Below, piece by piece: positions 1 through 9,961 of a stretch of 52,669 nt of DNA; the first letter of the stretch is position 1, and every line of letters begins with the position of its first letter. The DNA lies in NCBI RefSeq assembly GCF_014644735.1, contig NZ_BMKZ01000020.1, positions 1 to 52,669 on the forward strand, written 5' to 3'. Position numbers and translations under genes: made by a program. The notes under the pieces were generated by a model. That model was not told the origin of the DNA. It saw only the letters and a list, made by a program, of their open reading frames with translations, and made no database searches. The stretch comes from Caldalkalibacillus thermarum. Its GTDB lineage: Bacteria > Bacillota > Bacilli > Caldalkalibacillales > Caldalkalibacillaceae.

Positions 1-173
1 TGGTACGATAGACATGAAAAACATCCTTTCCTTGGTAGATGTTGGTTTAGGCAACTTCATTTTACCAAAGGATTGGGTGTTTTTCGCGTTTTTTGGCCAA
101 ATTCCCCAGTTAAATCAAGGGATTCTCGTGTTTTTCAAGGTGCGAAAGTTGAGTTATAGAAAAGTCTATACTT

Positions 174-195
174 GGTCGGAGACAAGGAGAAGACC
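174..195 (+). promoter_or_regulatory. GlpP-type antiterminator RNA motif, glpF leader
   Basis: A 22-base element starts with GGTC (174-177) and ends with GACC (192-195), so its ends can pair. The 3' arm overlaps the left arm of the downstream terminator (188-199), so the two folds exclude each other, as expected of an antiterminator. The same element, identical at 17 of 22 positions and with identical spacing, sits before glpD at 4301-4322. In Bacillus subtilis GlpP acts on such glp leaders; binding here is inferred. I could not assign a convincing promoter in 100-173, though TTATAG at 154-159 is a possible -10. Bases 1-100 hold nothing I recognise. Confidence 0.7.
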
Positions 196-246
196 AAAAG
201 AACCACTCTGTTTACAAGGAGTGTGTTTTTTGGTCTTCTTTTTGTT
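188..246 (+). terminator. glpF leader terminator (attenuator)
   Basis: A 12-bp perfect stem (188-199 with 228-239) encloses a second 5-bp stem (204-208 with 219-223) and is followed by a T-rich run. It lies about 70 bases before the glpF start, so it should stop transcription in the leader unless GlpP acts. A matching structure precedes glpD. Confidence 0.85.
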
Positions 247-312
247 TGCTGCAAGGCGTAAAATGTAAGCGTTGTAATCCGGATGCAAATCAAACCCGAG
301 GGAGGCGATGGG

Positions 313-1143
313 ATGTCTGCGTTTATTGGTGAATTGGTAGGAACCATGATCTTGATTATCTTTGGAGGAGGTGTGGTTGCTGGTGTAGTCCTTAACAAAT
401 CTAAAGCACAAAATAGCGGCTGGATTGTGATTACGTTAGGGTGGGGACTGGCTGTGGCGATCGCTGTCTATGCTGTTGAAGGGATTAGCGGAGCCCACAT
501 CAATCCTGCTGTTACCATTGGTCTGGCTGCGGTAGGGGAGTTTCCTTGGTCACAAGTTCCTCTCTATGTGATCGCCCAATTCCTTGGTGCTTTTCTGGGA
601 GCTGTGATTGTTTGGTTACATTATTATCCGCACTGGAGATCAACCCAAGATAAAGGGGCTAAACTCGCAGTGTTTTCAACTGATCCGGCTATTAAACATA
701 CACCCTCTAATCTTATCAGTGAAATAATTGGTACGTTTACCCTTCTCTTTTGTTTATTGGCCATAGGCGCCAACCAATTTACGGAGGGTTTAAATCCCTT
801 GATTGTTGGTTTTCTTATTGTTGCAATTGGTTTGTCACTTGGGGGAACCACCGGATATGCCATTAATCCTGCTCGTGATTTAGGGCCCAGAATCGCCCAT
901 TTCCTGCTTCCTATTCCCGGTAAGGGTGATTCAAATTGGGGGTATGCCTGGATCCCTGTCATTGGTCCGCTTATTGGCGGGGTTTTGGGGGCCTATTTTT
1001 ATAAATTGGTTTTTGAAAACGGTTCTAGTGGAGCAGTGATTGGCTTTGTTGCAGCCTTGACCATCTTAGCTTTGTTTGTCCGGCTGCGCTCCTCTTCCGT
1101 TGGCGATGAAGAAAAAAGATGCATGGACTCTCGTCCTAATTAG
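313..1143 (+). CDS. glpF: Glycerol uptake facilitator (aquaglyceroporin) GlpF
   Basis: Membrane channel for facilitated diffusion of glycerol. The 276-residue product has six hydrophobic segments and the two MIP-family half-helix motifs: NPA at residues 64-66 (AHINPAVT) and 185-187 (YAINPARDLGPR). The aspartate after NPAR is the usual mark of glycerol-conducting channels rather than water-only aquaporins. The ATG at 313 is preferred because GGAGG at 301-305 lies seven bases before it; an in-frame ATG at 283 has no ribosome binding site. It is the first gene of glpF-glpK-glpP and lies behind a GlpP-type attenuator, so expression should depend on glycerol-3-phosphate. Residues 265-276 form a charged tail of no known role. 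Confidence 0.95.
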   Translation: MSAFIGELVGTMILIIFGGGVVAGVVLNKSKAQNSGWIVITLGWGLAVAIAVYAVEGISGAHINPAVTIGLAAVGEFPWSQVPLYVIAQFLGAFLGAVIVWLHYYPHWRSTQDKGAKLAVFSTDPAIKHTPSNLISEIIGTFTLLFCLLAIGANQFTEGLNPLIVGFLIVAIGLSLGGTTGYAINPARDLGPRIAHFLLPIPGKGDSNWGYAWIPVIGPLIGGVLGAYFYKLVFENGSSGAVIGFVAALTILALFVRLRSSSVGDEEKRCMDSRPN

Positions 1144-1194
1144 GGGATGATGAAAAGGAAGCTTTAGCCTTTATTGAAGCCTTTCTTCAAATAG

Positions 1195-2739
<1,545 letters not shown>

Positions 2740-2754
2740 GGTGAAATGAGAAAA

Positions 2755-2778
2755 ATGCCTCCCTGTACAGGGGGGCAT
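2755..2778 (+). other. Hairpin between glpK and glpP
   Basis: A 10-bp stem (one G-T pair) with a GTAC loop: 2755-2764 pairs with 2769-2778. No T-run follows, so it is more likely an RNA processing or stability element separating glpK from glpP than a terminator. The glpP ribosome binding site begins ten bases later. Confidence 0.6.
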
Positions 2779-2800
2779 CGGACTGTAAAGGAGGATGGAC

Positions 2801-3370
2801 GTGAATTCTCCTATTGTGGATATGGTTCAATCACAAGTGATTGCCGCCATTCATAAACCGGAGTTGATTGATGAAGCAGTTGGCAGCAAGGCCAACATCG
2901 CTTTTCTCTTAACCGGTGATCTGCTTGCGATCAAGGACTATGTGCACCGGTTGAAATCGGCAGGAATGTCAGTTTTTATTCATTTTGATTTTATCGAAGG
3001 GCTGTCCAATCACAAAAGTGCCATCCAATATGCGGCCAGAGAATGGCAACCAGATGGCATCATTACCACCCGCAACCAGTTGATCAAAGCGGCCAAAGAA
3101 GAGGGACTGCTGACCATCCAGCGCATTTTTCTGATTGACTCCAGTGCTTTGAAGCGGGGGATTGAACTGGTCCGGTCCTGCGGGCCGGATGCGATTGAGG
3201 TCCTGCCTGGGCTGATGCCCCGAGTGATTTATGAGTTAACAGAAGAGCTCCCCATTCCCTTAATTGCAGGTGGCCTGATCAAGCACAAGGAAGAAATCTT
3301 GGAAGCCTTGCGGGCCGGGGCGCTAGCCACCTCTGTGGGGGATCCTAAGTTATGGCACTTAGACCTCTAG
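2801..3370 (+). CDS. glpP: Glycerol uptake operon antiterminator regulatory protein GlpP
   Basis: GlpP family (189 residues), an RNA-binding antiterminator which in B. subtilis, with glycerol-3-phosphate, lets polymerase pass the glp leader terminators. The sequence has the family's TIM-barrel-like order: FLLTGDL near residue 35, SVFIHFDFIEGL near 57-68, DGIITTRNQLIKAAK near 84-98, and IEVLPGLMPRVIYEL followed by PLIAGGLI in the C-terminal third. AAGGAGG (2788-2794) abuts the ATG at 2795 but lies six bases from the in-frame GTG at 2801, which I take as the start. In B. subtilis glpP precedes glpF; here it is third in the operon, downstream of an attenuator it should control, which would give positive feedback if it has no promoter of its own. 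Confidence 0.9.
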   Translation: MNSPIVDMVQSQVIAAIHKPELIDEAVGSKANIAFLLTGDLLAIKDYVHRLKSAGMSVFIHFDFIEGLSNHKSAIQYAAREWQPDGIITTRNQLIKAAKEEGLLTIQRIFLIDSSALKRGIELVRSCGPDAIEVLPGLMPRVIYELTEELPIPLIAGGLIKHKEEILEALRAGALATSVGDPKLWHLDL

Positions 3371-3501
3371 ATAACTGCTCTCTATACCCTCCCGCCCTGA
3401 TCAGAAACAACAGGGCATCCGTGAATTTTACTGTAATTCCTGTTAAACTAAAAGTATCTTAATCTTGATGTTGAACTTGAAGTTGAAGCGGGGTGTCCAG
3501 C

Positions 3502-3840
3502 GTGGCTTTTGATCCACATTTCTCAGGCCTTTCTCCACGATTCGTAGATCAGTTAAAAACCTATTGTGCGGCTAACAAAAAGGTGAAAAAAGTTATTCTA
3601 TTTGGTTCCCGGGCCAGAGGTGAACATCGCCAAACCTCCGATATAGATTTAGCAATAGAAACTGATCAAGCTTCTCACAGTCAGCAAAATTTGATTGAGG
3701 ACGCCATACGTGAAATCCCAACACCCCTAAAAGTTGATGTTTTGTTTATAGACCGGTTGGAAAATGAAGATTTGATAGGGGATATTATGCGGGAGGGAGT
3801 GGTGATCTATGACCAGGGAGAGACTTCACCGCAAACTTGA
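3502..3840 (+). CDS. MNT-type minimal nucleotidyltransferase, probable MntA-like antitoxin
   Basis: Small nucleotidyltransferase of 112 residues. It carries the complete GSX10DXD active site (G35, S36, D47, D49 in LFGSRARG...SDIDLAI) and a third acidic patch in KVDVLFID. In type VII toxin-antitoxin pairs such a protein inactivates its HEPN partner by adding AMP to a tyrosine. The next gene is a HEPN protein overlapping this one by 32 bases, so the two are translationally coupled. GTG at 3502 with GCGGGG eight bases upstream is the likeliest start; GTG at 3493 is also in frame. The pair sits between glpP and glpD and has no visible link to glycerol. A housekeeping nucleotidyltransferase role cannot be excluded. 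Confidence 0.85.
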   Translation: MAFDPHFSGLSPRFVDQLKTYCAANKKVKKVILFGSRARGEHRQTSDIDLAIETDQASHSQQNLIEDAIREIPTPLKVDVLFIDRLENEDLIGDIMREGVVIYDQGETSPQT

Positions 3841-4216
3841 GGAATATAGACGAGCCTGTAAAAGATTAGAAGAAGCTATTAACCTTCCGCTAGATCATGA
3901 TATTGTTTATGATGGGGTCATACAACGGTTTGAATTCACATTTGAATTAAGCTGGAAACTGATGAAAATGTTCTTGGAGTATGCTGGAGTCACTGAAATC
4001 CGGAGTCCCAGAGCAGCTATACAGGAAGCATATGCTTATGGCTTGATCGAACAAGGAGAACAATGGATAGCAATGATGATCGATCGGAATAAAACATCGC
4101 ACATCTACGATGAGAAGGAAGCAAGGTTGATCTATGATAAAGTTAAGAATAAATATTATAAACTTTTTAATCAGCTTAGGAAACGGATGGAGAAGGAAAT
4201 GGAGATCGAACAATAA
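3809..4216 (+). CDS. HEPN protein (HI0074 / HepT-like), probable toxin partner of the upstream nucleotidyltransferase
   Basis: A 135-residue helical protein of the 'nucleotidyltransferase substrate-binding' HEPN group. R93, H98 and Y100 in DRNKTSHIYDE give the RX4HXY motif used by HepT-type RNases, whose tyrosine is the AMPylation target. FEFTFELSWKLMK (41-53) is typical of the HI0074 branch. The start lies inside the upstream gene with GGTGAT close before it. By analogy this is an RNase toxin neutralised by its neighbour, but HI0074-branch proteins are less well tested than DUF86 HepT, so activity is inferred. The next coding sequence is glpD, behind its own promoter and attenuator. Confidence 0.8.
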   Translation: MTRERLHRKLEEYRRACKRLEEAINLPLDHDIVYDGVIQRFEFTFELSWKLMKMFLEYAGVTEIRSPRAAIQEAYAYGLIEQGEQWIAMMIDRNKTSHIYDEKEARLIYDKVKNKYYKLFNQLRKRMEKEMEIEQ

Positions 4217-4248
4217 GCAAGCCTCTGAATCTATCCTGGAATTACTGA

Positions 4249-4277
4249 TTCATTCATTAATGTTTTTATGATATAAT
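4249..4277 (+). promoter_or_regulatory. Probable glpD promoter
   Basis: TATAAT at 4272-4277 is a perfect -10; the -35 is weak (TTCATT at 4249-4254, 17-base spacer). Transcription would start near 4284, about 17 bases before the antiterminator motif. Confidence 0.6.
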
Positions 4278-4300
4278 GAACTCAAGAAGTGCATAGCACA

Positions 4301-4322
4301 GGTCAGAGAACTGGAGTAGACC
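4301..4322 (+). promoter_or_regulatory. GlpP-type antiterminator RNA motif, glpD leader
   Basis: Second copy of the 22-base element described at 174-195. GGTC (4301-4304) can pair with GACC (4319-4322), with the same 18-base offset. Its 3' end overlaps the left arm of the following terminator (4318-4325), so GlpP binding to the early fold would block termination. Confidence 0.75.
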
Positions 4323-4375
4323 GCACAAAATCACTACATACTATGTAGTGTAGTGGTTTTTGCGGTCTTTTTTAA
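4318..4375 (+). terminator. glpD leader terminator (attenuator)
   Basis: The stem AGACCGCA (4318-4325) with TGCGGTCT (4361-4368) encloses an 8-bp inner stem (4332-4339 with 4343-4350) and is followed by a run of T. It lies about 40 bases before the glpD start and mirrors the glpF leader. Confidence 0.88.
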
Positions 4376-4408
4376 TTGTCGACAAGAAAAACAGAAAGGT
4401 GATCAAGC

Positions 4409-6052
4409 ATGGGCAAAGAGAAACTGGCTTTTTCCAGAGACAACCGCACCACTATGTTGGAGCGCATGGCTGGAGAACCGTTAGACCTTTTAGTCATCGG
4501 CGGGGGAATTACCGGTTGTGGCATTGCCTTGGATGCAACTTTACGTGGACTTAGAGTAGGGCTTATCGAGATGCAGGATTTTGCGGCAGGCACCAGCAGC
4601 CGTTCTACCAAACTGATCCACGGCGGCTTGCGTTACTTAAAGCAGGGGGAGATCGGCCTGGTCCGGGAAGTGGGGCGGGAGAGAGCCATTTTGTATCGCA
4701 ATGCGCCCCATGTTGTGATTCCGGAGCCGATGCTGTTGCCCCTGGTGGAGGGCGGGACATACGGCCGTTTGGCTACCTCTTTTGGTTTGTGGCTGTATGA
4801 CAGATTGGCCGGGGTGGAGAAAAGTGAACGGAGAGTGATGTTAAATAAGGAAGAGACCTTGGCACGGGAGCCGTTGTTGAAGAAAGACGGCCTGAAGGGC
4901 AGCGGCTTATATGTGGAGTACCGTACCGATGATGCCCGCCTGACTCTGGAAGTGATTAAGAGCGCCGTGGAACAGGGAGCGCTGGCGGTTAACTATGCTG
5001 AGGCCACAGAGTTTATATATGACCAAGGCAAACTCATCGGCGTGGCAGTCACGGACCGGGTGGAACAAAGGGAATATGCCATCTATGCTGCCAAAATTGT
5101 CAATGCCACAGGCCCATGGGTGGATCAGCTCCGCCGAAAAGACAACTCTCTCAAGGGGAAACGTCTGCATTTGACCAAAGGGGTGCATATCGTGGTTGAC
5201 CAAAGCCGCTTCCCTTTGCGTCAAGCGGTATACTTTGATGTGCCTGACGGTCGCATGGTGTTTGCGATTCCCCGGGATGGCAAGACCTATATCGGCACGA
5301 CGGACACCGATTATCAAGGGGACTTGGCCCATCCGCCCGTTGACGAGGAAGACATCACCTACCTGCTGGAGGCGGCAAATGCCATGTTTCCCACCATCGG
5401 GCTTACCAGGGACGATGTGGAATCCCATTGGGCCGGACTCAGACCACTCATACATGAAGATGGCAAATCTCCGTCGGAGTTGTCCCGCAAGGACGAAATC
5501 TTCCGCTCCGAATCCGGCCTTATCACCATTGCGGGAGGCAAACTGACCGGGTTTCGCAAAATGGCGGAACGGGTCGTTGACTTGGTTGTCCGGGAACTGG
5601 AGCAAGAAACAGGGCGCACGTTTCTTCCTTGTCAAACGGCCACACAAGTGTTGTCCGGTGGCCAGGTAGGGGGACCGGAAGGATGGCCCGGCTTTGTTCA
5701 AAAGCACGTGCAGGAGCTAGCCGCACTTAATGTAGAAAAAGAGCAGGCCGAGAAGCTTGTACGTCGTTACGGCAGTAACATTAGGCATATTATCGGCTAT
5801 TTGAAGCGTATGGGGGTTCAAGAGCCAGAAGTCGTGGTGTTAGATCCGGCAGAAGGGAAGCAGAAAATTGACCCAGTGCTTAAAGCCGAATTATGCTACT
5901 GCGTGCAACACGAAATGACGGTCTATGCTGAGGATTATCTGATCCGGCGCACAGGAGCTGCTTATTTCGATAAAGATACCTATGTTGCCCTTTATCCCGT
6001 AGTTAATGAATTGCTGAACTCGCCATCTCTTTCTTGCCAAGTCATAAGCTAG
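4409..6052 (+). CDS. glpD: Aerobic glycerol-3-phosphate dehydrogenase
   Basis: FAD-dependent, membrane-associated oxidation of glycerol-3-phosphate to dihydroxyacetone phosphate with electrons passed to quinone. The 547-residue length matches Bacillus GlpD. The FAD Rossmann motif VIGGGITGCGIALDA begins near residue 29, followed by the family signatures GTSSRSTKLIHGGLRYLKQ and, later, TYIGTTDTDY and the C-terminal domain with EMTVYAEDYLIRRTG. ATG at 4409 has an AGAAAGGTGA site before it. It is expressed separately from glpFKP but through an equivalent GlpP-type leader, so uptake, phosphorylation and oxidation should respond together. Confidence 0.96.
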   Translation: MGKEKLAFSRDNRTTMLERMAGEPLDLLVIGGGITGCGIALDATLRGLRVGLIEMQDFAAGTSSRSTKLIHGGLRYLKQGEIGLVREVGRERAILYRNAPHVVIPEPMLLPLVEGGTYGRLATSFGLWLYDRLAGVEKSERRVMLNKEETLAREPLLKKDGLKGSGLYVEYRTDDARLTLEVIKSAVEQGALAVNYAEATEFIYDQGKLIGVAVTDRVEQREYAIYAAKIVNATGPWVDQLRRKDNSLKGKRLHLTKGVHIVVDQSRFPLRQAVYFDVPDGRMVFAIPRDGKTYIGTTDTDYQGDLAHPPVDEEDITYLLEAANAMFPTIGLTRDDVESHWAGLRPLIHEDGKSPSELSRKDEIFRSESGLITIAGGKLTGFRKMAERVVDLVVRELEQETGRTFLPCQTATQVLSGGQVGGPEGWPGFVQKHVQELAALNVEKEQAEKLVRRYGSNIRHIIGYLKRMGVQEPEVVVLDPAEGKQKIDPVLKAELCYCVQHEMTVYAEDYLIRRTGAAYFDKDTYVALYPVVNELLNSPSLSCQVIS

Positions 6053-6086
6053 TAAGCGGGCCCAGTATCAAGGCCCGCTTATTTTA
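6053..6086 (+). terminator. glpD terminator
   Basis: A 10-bp GC-rich stem, 6053-6062 with 6072-6081, begins at the glpD stop codon and is followed by ATTTTA. Confidence 0.85.
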
Positions 6087-6238
6087 CAGATGAAAACTTT
6101 AATCTGTGGTCATGGTGCCGCTTGCTGAACCTGTCTTCCCTGTGAACACAATAGAGAGGATATGAAATATTATGGCGAAAAAACAAATAATCTAACGAAA
6201 ATGTTTGAAGAATGTCGGTCTTGACAAAATTAACCGGA

Positions 6239-6276
6239 AAAAAACGCTTGCAAAATGACTAACTATCCATTATAGT
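6239..6276 (+). promoter_or_regulatory. Promoter of the peptide transporter operon
   Basis: TTGCAA (6248-6253), a 17-base spacer and TATAGT (6271-6276) form a good housekeeping promoter. The -35 overlaps a sequence resembling the 3' half of a CcpA cre box (AACGCTTGCA), a possible but weak sign of carbon catabolite control. Confidence 0.65.
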
Positions 6277-6327
6277 TGTTTATGTCAAATGTACACAAAA
6301 TTAAAAACAAGATTAGGGGGTAATTGA

Positions 6328-7926
6328 ATGAAATTTAATCGCAAATGGCTGTGGCTTGCTGTCCTGGTCCTCACTGTAGGGACGGTGTTGGCTGCCTGTG
6401 GCGGCGGTGAAGAGCCCGCTCCTGAAGATACGGAGGGACAGGGAGAAGGGCAAGCCGCTGAAACTCCCGCAGCCGGTGGGGATTTGAAAATTGCAGTGAT
6501 GTCTGATGCTGTGTCTTTGGACCCGCATGGATCCAATGACAACCCATCTAGTAATGTAACTAGCCAAATCTATGAAACGTTGTTCGTCCGGGACAAAAAC
6601 GGGGAAATTCAACCCTGGCTTGCTGAAAGCTATGAACAAGTAGATGACGTGACCTGGCATTTTAAATTGCGTGAAGGCATCACTTTCAGCGACGGCACTC
6701 CGTTTAATGCCGAAGCGGTAAAAGTCAACCTGGAGCGTATCCTTGACCCTGAATTGGGTTCTCCGCGTGCCTTCATTTTCGACGGCTGGCTGGAAGAAGT
6801 CAATGTGCTCGATGAGTACACTGTTGAAATCAAAACCGCCTATCCATTCTCTCCGATTCTGGCTCACTTTACCCACTCTGCCGGACAAATGATCAGCCCG
6901 GCTGCTATTGAGGCTGAGCAAAACGGGGAAACAACGATTGCTACTAACCCGGTTGGCACAGGTCCGTTTGTGCTGGAAAGATGGGAATCTGGCCAGGAAA
7001 TCGTCTTAAAGCGTAATGAGAACTATTGGGGTGAGCCGCCTAAAGTGGACACGGTGACCTTTACCGTTGTGCCAGAAGATTCCACCCGTCTGGCTATGCT
7101 GGAAACTGGAGAGGTGCATATTGTTGAGCCTGTACAGCCCAATGATGTGGCTCGGGTGGAAAGTTCTTCCAATATGGAACTTTATCGGACTGACAGTGTC
7201 AGCTTAACCTACATCAGCTTTAATACTCAAAAGGAACCATTCAACGACGTGCGCGTGCGTCAAGCCATCTCTATGGCCATTAACAAAGAAGAAATCATCG
7301 AAGGCGTCGTTAATGGTATTGGTATTCCTGCTGCTGGCCCGTTGGCTCCCACTGTCTTCGGCTATCATGAAGGGTTAGAGCAGCTTGAGTATAACCCTGA
7401 AAAAGCAAAAGAGCTGTTGGCTGAAGCTGGCTATCCAGACGGATTTAAAACCACGATTTGGACCAACGATAACCAAATCAGGGTAGACATCGCTGAAGTT
7501 GTTCAAGCCCAATTGAAAGAAGTTGGCATTGAAGTGGACATTGAGGTGCTGGAATGGGGCGCTTACCTGGAAAAAACGGCTAACGGTGAACATGACATGT
7601 TTATCCTTGGCTGGGTCACTGTAACAGCTGATGCTGACTACGGCACCTATGCCTTGTTCCACAGCAACAACCACGGGGATCCTGGTAACCGATCCTTCTA
7701 TACCAATGAAGAAGTAGATGCGATGCTTGATCAAGCCCGCCAGGAAACGGATGAGGCTACCCGCTTAGAGCTGTATAAACAAATTCAGGAGTACCTGGTT
7801 GATGAAGCCCCGATGATCTACCTCTATCATCCAGAATATCTGATCGGCTTATCACCCAAGGTGAACGGCTTCTGGTATTCTCCTGATGGCATTATGCATC
7901 TGAGAGAAGTATCTATTGAAGAATAA
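6328..7926 (+). CDS. Peptide ABC transporter substrate-binding lipoprotein (SBP family 5)
   Basis: Extracellular lipid-anchored receptor of a DppA/OppA/glutathione-type importer, 532 residues. A signal peptide of about 22 residues ends in the lipobox LAAC, with the cysteine followed by an acidic, alanine-rich linker. The mature part has the family-5 hallmarks: SDAVSLDPHGSNDNPSSN, the WHFKLREGITFSDGTPFNAEAV stretch, GTGPFVLERW and RQAISMAINKEEI. AGGGGG precedes the ATG. A terminator-like hairpin follows, then the permease and ATPase genes, so the receptor should be made in excess. The bound peptide cannot be told from sequence. Confidence 0.92.
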   Translation: MKFNRKWLWLAVLVLTVGTVLAACGGGEEPAPEDTEGQGEGQAAETPAAGGDLKIAVMSDAVSLDPHGSNDNPSSNVTSQIYETLFVRDKNGEIQPWLAESYEQVDDVTWHFKLREGITFSDGTPFNAEAVKVNLERILDPELGSPRAFIFDGWLEEVNVLDEYTVEIKTAYPFSPILAHFTHSAGQMISPAAIEAEQNGETTIATNPVGTGPFVLERWESGQEIVLKRNENYWGEPPKVDTVTFTVVPEDSTRLAMLETGEVHIVEPVQPNDVARVESSSNMELYRTDSVSLTYISFNTQKEPFNDVRVRQAISMAINKEEIIEGVVNGIGIPAAGPLAPTVFGYHEGLEQLEYNPEKAKELLAEAGYPDGFKTTIWTNDNQIRVDIAEVVQAQLKEVGIEVDIEVLEWGAYLEKTANGEHDMFILGWVTVTADADYGTYALFHSNNHGDPGNRSFYTNEEVDAMLDQARQETDEATRLELYKQIQEYLVDEAPMIYLYHPEYLIGLSPKVNGFWYSPDGIMHLREVSIEE

Positions 7927-7976
7927 TGGTTAGACAAGTGGATAGCACACAGGTGTAAACCCACTATTGTAGAGAT

Positions 7977-8014
7977 AAAAAGGGTTGTATCTTGTCCAAG
8001 TGCAACCCTTTTTA
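7977..8014 (+). terminator. Attenuating terminator after the binding-protein gene
   Basis: A 10-bp stem, 7978-7987 with 8003-8012, with an A-run before and a T-run after it. It should lower expression of the downstream permease genes relative to the receptor. Confidence 0.85.
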
Positions 8015-8081
8015 TCATGTGTTTTTATCATGTATACTAGGATTTCGAGCGTCAAATGTGATGAAGAAAGGGTGAACACAC

Positions 8082-9002
8082 ATGACTCAACCAGATGCCA
8101 GTCAGACAAACAGCACAGCAGCCCCAGGCCCTACTTCTCCCCCTAAAGTTGGACAAACTCCCTTTAAAAACTGGAAACTCTTCTACAAAAAGCTGAGCAA
8201 AAATAAAGCGGCCATGGCTGGCGGCATATTAATTGTCATTTTAGTTATTATTGCCTTATTCCCGTCATTGTTTGCCACCCATGACCCTTTGGCTCAAAAT
8301 TTGCAAAATAAGTTGGCCAAACCTTCCTCAGAGCATTGGCTGGGTACTGATCACCTGGGCCGGGATATTTACAGCCGGATTATTTATGGCACCCAAATTA
8401 CCTTGTACGTGGGCTTTGTTTCTGTGCTGATCGGCGCCTTTTTCGGTGTCCTTCTAGGCATTATTTCCGGATATTATGGTGGCTGGATTGACGCATTGAT
8501 TATGCGAATCATGGATGTTTTGCTGGCTTTTCCAGGCATCCTTTTGGCGTTGGCCATTGTCAGTGCACTAGGGCCCGATATGATCAACGTCATTATTGCT
8601 GTGGCCATTTTTGCAGTGCCCACTTTTGCCCGTATTGTCCGGGGCTCCACATTGGCCGTGCGCAAGATGGAGTACATTGAGGCCATCCGTGCGCTGGGAG
8701 CAAGGGATGGGAAAATTATTTTTCAACATATTTTGCCCAATGTCATGTCGCCGATCATCGTTCAAGGGACTCTGTATATTGCCTCAGCCATTTTGATTGC
8801 CAGCGGTTTGTCTTTCCTTGGATTGGGAGCCCAGCCACCCACACCTGAATGGGGAGCCATGCTGGCCGGCGGAAGAAACTATATTTGGGATGCCCCCCAT
8901 GTCTCCCTGTACCCGGGAATTGCCATAGTTGTTAGTGTGCTGGCCTTTAACTTGTTAGGCGATGGCTTGAGAGATGCCCTTGATCCCAGAATGAAAAACT
9001 AG
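8082..9002 (+). CDS. Peptide ABC transporter permease, OppC/DppC type
   Basis: Inner-membrane permease subunit of 306 residues. A proline/serine-rich cytoplasmic N-terminus of about 40 residues leads into an OppC-N segment (KNKAAMAGGILIVILVIIALF), then AEHWLGTDHLGRDIYSRII-like sequence and the BPD_transp_1 domain. The ATPase-contact loop EAIRALGARDGKIIFQHILPN (near 198-218) fits the EAA consensus. AAAGGGTG precedes the ATG. The C-type permease comes before the B-type here, the reverse of the common dppBC/oppBC order. Confidence 0.92.
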   Translation: MTQPDASQTNSTAAPGPTSPPKVGQTPFKNWKLFYKKLSKNKAAMAGGILIVILVIIALFPSLFATHDPLAQNLQNKLAKPSSEHWLGTDHLGRDIYSRIIYGTQITLYVGFVSVLIGAFFGVLLGIISGYYGGWIDALIMRIMDVLLAFPGILLALAIVSALGPDMINVIIAVAIFAVPTFARIVRGSTLAVRKMEYIEAIRALGARDGKIIFQHILPNVMSPIIVQGTLYIASAILIASGLSFLGLGAQPPTPEWGAMLAGGRNYIWDAPHVSLYPGIAIVVSVLAFNLLGDGLRDALDPRMKN

Positions 9003-9019
9003 ATGACGAGGTGTACACA

Positions 9020-9943
9020 ATGTTAGTCTATATTGTCCGCAGGATCCTGCAAACCATTCCGGTTTTGATGGGCGTTGTGTTGGTGGTTTTGCTCTTGATG
9101 CATCTCATTCCGGGCGACCCCGCTCAGATTATTGCCGGGGAAAGTGCTTCTCCAGAGCGGGTAGAGCAGATGAGGGAGCGTTTGGGCTTAAATGACCCCT
9201 TACACATTCAATACCTGAAATATTTAGGTAATGCCGTTCGGGGGGATTTGGGTGAATCCATCCGTTCCGGTCGTCCCGTGACTGAGGAAATTTTTAACTC
9301 ACGGTTCAGAACCACGGTTGAACTGGCTGTTATCGGTACGCTGCTCAGCATTTTTATCGGTCTTATTGCTGGTATTATCTCAGCTGTTAAACGTTATTCA
9401 GTATGGGATGTCAGCGTTATGCTCATCGCCTTATTTGGATTATCCATGCCTAACTTCTGGCTGGGAATTATGCTCATTCTTTGGTTTAGTGTGAATCTGG
9501 GCTGGTTCCCTGTTGCTGGATGGGGGACATGGCAGCATATGGTCTTACCCGCCATTACCCTGGGAACGGCTGGTGCGGCTATAATTGCCCGTATGACCCG
9601 TTCCAGTATGCTAGAAGTGATCAACCAGGATTATATTCGTACGGCCCGGGCCAAAGGGGTAAAAGAGGCGGTTGTGATTTATAAACACGCTTTGCGCAAT
9701 GCCCTTATTCCGGTCGTAACCGTTGTTGGCTTGCAGTTTGGTTCCCTGTTGGGAGGAGCAGTGTTAACCGAGGTCGTGTTTGCCATTAATGGTATGGGGC
9801 GTCTCATCGTAGATGCAATCTATGCCCGGGACTTTCCAGTTGTTCAAGGTACAGTTCTGGTTGCTTCCGTGTTGTTTGTTTTGGTCAACCTGCTGGTGGA
9901 CATATCCTACCGACTGCTTAATAAACGGGTGGAATTGAACTAG
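9020..9943 (+). CDS. Peptide ABC transporter permease, OppB/DppB type
   Basis: Second membrane subunit, 307 residues, pairing with the OppC-type permease. It begins VYIVRRILQTIPVLMGVVLVV, the standard OppB N-terminal helix, then HLIPGDPAQIIAG, and has the EAA-type loop RTARAKGVKEAVVIYKHALRN. ATG at 9020 follows a GAGGTG site; the GTG at 9011 lies within that site. The gene starts 17 bases after the previous stop. Confidence 0.92.
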   Translation: MLVYIVRRILQTIPVLMGVVLVVLLLMHLIPGDPAQIIAGESASPERVEQMRERLGLNDPLHIQYLKYLGNAVRGDLGESIRSGRPVTEEIFNSRFRTTVELAVIGTLLSIFIGLIAGIISAVKRYSVWDVSVMLIALFGLSMPNFWLGIMLILWFSVNLGWFPVAGWGTWQHMVLPAITLGTAGAAIIARMTRSSMLEVINQDYIRTARAKGVKEAVVIYKHALRNALIPVVTVVGLQFGSLLGGAVLTEVVFAINGMGRLIVDAIYARDFPVVQGTVLVASVLFVLVNLLVDISYRLLNKRVELN

Positions 9944-9961
9944 GAAGGACGGTGAACAGGG

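Noticed and set aside
14..268. 84-residue plus-strand ORF over the left edge
   Set aside because: It runs through the glpF antiterminator and terminator and has no recognisable protein pattern.
3394..3416. Six-base GCCCTG/CAGGGC hairpin after glpP
   Set aside because: Loop of 11 bases and no T-run; too weak to call a terminator.
6221..6249. TTGACA at 6221-6226 as a -35 box
   Set aside because: No -10 box at a proper distance; TTGCAA/TATAGT downstream fits better.
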